DNA of 64,000 bases from WRCA01 sp050943575 (GTDB taxonomy: Bacteria > Pseudomonadota > Alphaproteobacteria > Rs-D84): NCBI GenBank assembly GCA_050943575.1, contig JBMNPL010000002.1:16904-80903 (forward strand), in the 5' to 3' direction. The notes under the pieces were generated by a model that saw nothing but the letters and a program-made list of their open reading frames with translations, ran no database searches and was not told the DNA's origin. Positions within the stretch are counted from its first letter, which is position 1. Every line of letters begins with the position of its first letter. The translations under genes and the position numbers were made by a program. This document shows, one piece after another, positions 61,230 through 64,000 of this stretch.

Positions 61230-63224
61230 TTACTCTAATAGCAATAAATCATCTTCTATTTTTCGAATTGTATCTCGAATTATACTAGCTTCTTCAAATT
61301 CTAAATTTTCAGCATGCTTAAACATTTTTTTTCTAAGTATTGTTATTTCTTTTTCTAAATCTTGACGAGATTGAACTTCGCCAGATTTACTATATATAAA
61401 CTGTCGGTTTTCATCTGTTTTTTCTATACTATCGCTAATTTCTGAAAATACTGATTTAACAATTGTTTTAGGTATTATACCATGCGCAGTATTATAAGCC
61501 ATTTGTTTTTCACGTCTGCGCGCAGTTTCATCTATTGCGTCACGCATGCTATTAGTAATAGTATCTGCATATAAAATTACGCGACCATTAGCATTACGTG
61601 CTGCACGCCCAATTGTTTGAATTAATGAACGTGCACTTCGTAAAAAACCTTCTTTATCTGCATCCATAATTACAACAAGCTCGCATTCAGGCACATCTAA
61701 ACCTTCTCTTAATAAATTAATCCCGACCAAAACATCAAATTTTCCAATTCGCAGTTCACGCAATAATTCAATACGTTCCAGTGTTTCAATATCACTATGC
61801 ATATATTTTGCACGTACATCATGTTCATTTAAATAATCTGTTAATTGCTCGGACATTTTTTTAGTCAGAGTTGTTATCAAAACACGCCCTTTGATTAATT
61901 TTATTTCTGATAACAAATCATCAATTTGATTTTTAGTTGGGCGAACTTCTACCGATGGATCCAATAATCCAGTTGGGCGAATTACCTGTTCTACCACTAT
62001 ACCATTTGTTTGTTTTAATTCCCATTCTGCTGGGGTTGCGGAAACAAATATTGTTTGCGGGCGCATTTTATCCCATTCTTCAAACTTTAAAGGGCGATTA
62101 TCAGCACATGATGGTAAACGAAATCCATACTGCGATAAAGTAGTTTTTCGTGCCGCATCTCCTTTATACATTGCTATAATTTGTGGAATAGAAACATGTG
62201 ATTCATCAACAAATAAAATCGCATCTTTTGGTAAATATTCAAATAAGGTTGGTGGGGGCTCACCTGGTTTACGACCTGATAAATATCTAGAATAATTTTC
62301 AATTCCACGACATGTTCCGGTTGCTTCAATCATTTCAATATCAAAGTTTGTTCGTTCACGCAATCGCTGTTCTTCTATAAATTTCATATTTTTATGAAAA
62401 TAATCTAGACGTAGATCCAAATCTTTCCTAATTTCTCTGATGGCTTGTCTGATTGTTGGTAAAGGTGTTGCGTAATGAGTATTCGGATAGATTACAATTC
62501 TATCTAACTTTTTATTTTTCGCGCCTGTTAAAGTATCAAATTCCCAAATATCTTCTATTTCATCACCAAAAAAAGAAAGCTTCCATGCATAGTCTATCGC
62601 ATGAGATGGGAAAATATCCATAATATCACCACGAATACGAAAATCACCACGTTCAAATCCAATATCATTTCGTTTATATTGAATATTAACTAAAGCAAGC
62701 ATAACATCTTTGATGTTAATTTGATCACCTTTTCTAAAAATCTGTTTCATGCTTGCATATTGTTCAGGGCTGCCTAAACCATAAATACTAGATACAGATG
62801 ACACAACTATAACATCACGCTCTTCCAACATAGCACGTGTTGCAGAATGTCGCATACGATCCAACTGATCATTTATTGATGCGTCCTTATCTATATATGT
62901 ATCAGTTGTTGGCATATATGCTTCGGGTTGATAATAATCATAATAAGAAACAAAATATTCAACATAGTTCTTTGGGAAAAAAGCTTTCATTTCTGTATAA
63001 AGTTGAGCAGCCAATATTTTATTTGGTGCCATAATCATTGCAGGACGCCCCATTTGCGCAATTACATTAGCCATTGTGAATGTTTTACCAGTTCCAGTTG
63101 CCCCTAGTAAAACTTGATTACGATTACCATTTATCAAACCATTTAATAATTCAGAAATAGCATTCGGTTGATCACCGGATGGTTTATAATCAGATTCAAG
63201 ATTGAAAACTTTTTTATTCACCAT
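61230..63224 (-). CDS. uvrB: UvrABC system protein B
   Basis: UvrB verifies DNA damage and recruits UvrC in nucleotide excision repair. Starting at the ATG at 63224 (MVNKKVFNLESDY) the protein has 664 residues. Motifs: FNLESDYKPSGDQPNAI, Walker A LGATGTGKTFTMANV, the beta-hairpin YFVSYYDYYQPEAYMP, DESHVSIPQI, TLTKKMSEQLTDYL, GINLLREGLDVPE, QTIGRAARN, and a C-terminal UVR domain (about 625-660). TATAAT ends 13 bases before this ATG. Another ATG at 63239 would add five residues; a longer frame would run into the divergent AsmA-like gene. No Shine-Dalgarno sequence is visible at either. Confidence 0.96.
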   Translation of the reverse strand: MVNKKVFNLESDYKPSGDQPNAISELLNGLINGNRNQVLLGATGTGKTFTMANVIAQMGRPAMIMAPNKILAAQLYTEMKAFFPKNYVEYFVSYYDYYQPEAYMPTTDTYIDKDASINDQLDRMRHSATRAMLEERDVIVVSSVSSIYGLGSPEQYASMKQIFRKGDQINIKDVMLALVNIQYKRNDIGFERGDFRIRGDIMDIFPSHAIDYAWKLSFFGDEIEDIWEFDTLTGAKNKKLDRIVIYPNTHYATPLPTIRQAIREIRKDLDLRLDYFHKNMKFIEEQRLRERTNFDIEMIEATGTCRGIENYSRYLSGRKPGEPPPTLFEYLPKDAILFVDESHVSIPQIIAMYKGDAARKTTLSQYGFRLPSCADNRPLKFEEWDKMRPQTIFVSATPAEWELKQTNGIVVEQVIRPTGLLDPSVEVRPTKNQIDDLLSEIKLIKGRVLITTLTKKMSEQLTDYLNEHDVRAKYMHSDIETLERIELLRELRIGKFDVLVGINLLREGLDVPECELVVIMDADKEGFLRSARSLIQTIGRAARNANGRVILYADTITNSMRDAIDETARRREKQMAYNTAHGIIPKTIVKSVFSEISDSIEKTDENRQFIYSKSGEVQSRQDLEKEITILRKKMFKHAENLEFEEASIIRDTIRKIEDDLLLLE

Positions 63225-63268
63225 TTCAATATAATTCATTATAATAAAAAAGCAAGGGAGAGCAGAAT

Positions 63269-64000
63269 ATGAAAGCACGTCATCGTCGCACTTTATTTTT
63301 AAGTGTTTTATCAGTGTTTTTAACAATATTTTTAGCAATCATAATTGTTCCATCTATGTTAAATTTAAAACATCTGCGTTCAAATTTCGAACAAGTTATA
63401 AAAAACCAGACTGGGATTGATGCGAAAATAAACGGTAGAATAAATATGAGTATATTACAACGTGTACATATAATTGCTCATAATGTTGATATACCTAATG
63501 GAAATATAGATTCTGTTATTTTCACAATTCCATTTTTTAAAATATTTAACATCAGTAGCGCGGAGATTTCCGGAAGAATTTATGTAAAAGGCGCTAATAT
63601 TAAAATTCAAGAACTGACTCAATCTAAAATGGCAAGAACTATCGAAATTTCGGACTCCAACATAAATTTTATGGGAAGAAACTTTAATATAATAAATGGG
63701 ATTTTATATAATGGAAATATAAATATGCAAGTACGTGAAAAAAAACATAAATATATATTAACAACAAATGGAAATAATTTTTTAATCACTAATAAAAACG
63801 AGGAATTAAAAATCGATGGAACTTTAATTTCAAATGGTGGTGCAAAAGCCAATTTATCAATAAATACTAATAATATAAATTCTTGGTTTGAATTTTTTGA
63901 ACCTAAAATTTACAAAAATGTATCTTTAGAAATGAATCTCGATTGGGATGGGAAAAAAGGTTTTCATTTTTCTGATATATCAGGAATTATCGACAATGAT
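63269..64000 (+). CDS. AsmA-family protein, N-terminal part (cut by window edge)
   Basis: AsmA-like proteins are large, bridge-like envelope proteins involved in lipid transport or outer membrane assembly. The visible 244 residues begin with a short basic tail and a membrane helix (TLFLSVLSVFLTIFLAIIIV), followed by the AsmA N-terminal pattern: FEQVIKNQTGIDAKINGRIN and repeated amphipathic strands (ISGRIYVKGANIKIQELTQS). An AAGGGAG site precedes the ATG. The gene continues past the window. A TamB-like protein is an alternative. Confidence 0.75.
   Translation, partial: MKARHRRTLFLSVLSVFLTIFLAIIIVPSMLNLKHLRSNFEQVIKNQTGIDAKINGRINMSILQRVHIIAHNVDIPNGNIDSVIFTIPFFKIFNISSAEISGRIYVKGANIKIQELTQSKMARTIEISDSNINFMGRNFNIINGILYNGNINMQVREKKHKYILTTNGNNFLITNKNEELKIDGTLISNGGAKANLSINTNNINSWFEFFEPKIYKNVSLEMNLDWDGKKGFHFSDISGIIDND

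Noticed and set aside
1..64000. tRNA, rRNA, CRISPR arrays, insertion sequences and prophage
   Set aside because: I looked through the intergenic stretches, which are all short, and found no cloverleaf-like sequences, regular repeat-spacer pattern, transposase or phage structural gene.

Overview
The window is AT-rich, almost entirely coding, and reads as chromosomal DNA of a Gram-negative alphaproteobacterium, probably a small-genome host- or gut-associated lineage. The evidence is Kdo and lipoprotein/LPS export genes (kdsA, kdsB, lolC, lolD, an lptF/G gene), secB, a DUF4167-like gene and an AddB of the alphaproteobacterial kind. UGA is used as a stop, so the code is standard. I found no rRNA, tRNA, CRISPR array, insertion sequence or prophage block. 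No gene-free stretch exceeds about 210 bases; the longest (4444-4652) holds a thrS promoter, a small hairpin and a terminator.

Layout. 1-2024 (-): truncated ftsK, tatA and a SPOR-domain protein. 2150-4443 (-): an orphan VirB2/TrbC-like pilin, a 45-residue lipoprotein and thrS. 4653-6987 (-): hemolysin III-family protein and an unusual gltX. 7030-10205: trmB(+), a membrane-anchored GH24 lysozyme (-), rarA(+). 10226-12865 (-): a leucine-rich-repeat protein and two beta-barrel candidates. 12928-20082 (-): a long gene string greA-mutL-yajC-secD-secF-S41 protease-PAP2 phosphatase. 20120-22668 (+): lptG-like gene, a 41-residue membrane protein, xerD and a J-domain protein. 22691-25510 (-): a large exported Cys-rich protein of unknown function. 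25586-28053 (-): ftsQ followed by a gene fusing FtsA to ribulose-phosphate 3-epimerase. 28643-33600 (+): an unknown protein, a secretin-like lipoprotein, a small membrane protein, lolC, lolD and a frameshifted GT61 glycosyltransferase. 33601-37398 (-): addB, engB, rsmI. 37445-40893: LpoA-like lipoprotein (+), then rluD, a secreted protein and a zinc-ribbon protein (-). 40941-44951 (-): three consecutive large pseudopilin-like proteins. 45094-48658 (+): DUF4167-like gene, serS, typA. 48683-51973 (-): recA, a HAD hydrolase, kdsB, kdsA. 52031-64000: MFS transporter, mnmE, ruvA, YebC gene, ruvC, dciA-like, mltA, secB, an acyl-CoA synthetase-like gene, xthA, tsaE, uvrB and a truncated AsmA-like gene.

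Functionally this is core housekeeping (translation, repair and recombination, Sec/Tat export, division, envelope) with a few accessory insertions. The most striking item is the FtsA-Rpe fusion. It sits in the normal ftsQ-ftsA position, keeps a candidate FtsA membrane-targeting helix at the junction, and keeps the epimerase catalytic residues. Other items are the pilin-like trio plus secretin-like lipoprotein (dispersed parts of a type IV pilus-like machine), a seven-G tract that splits the glycosyltransferase, a recurrent extended -10 promoter (TTTTRTGnTAWAAT), and several genes whose -10 box sits so close to the ATG that their mRNAs should be leaderless.
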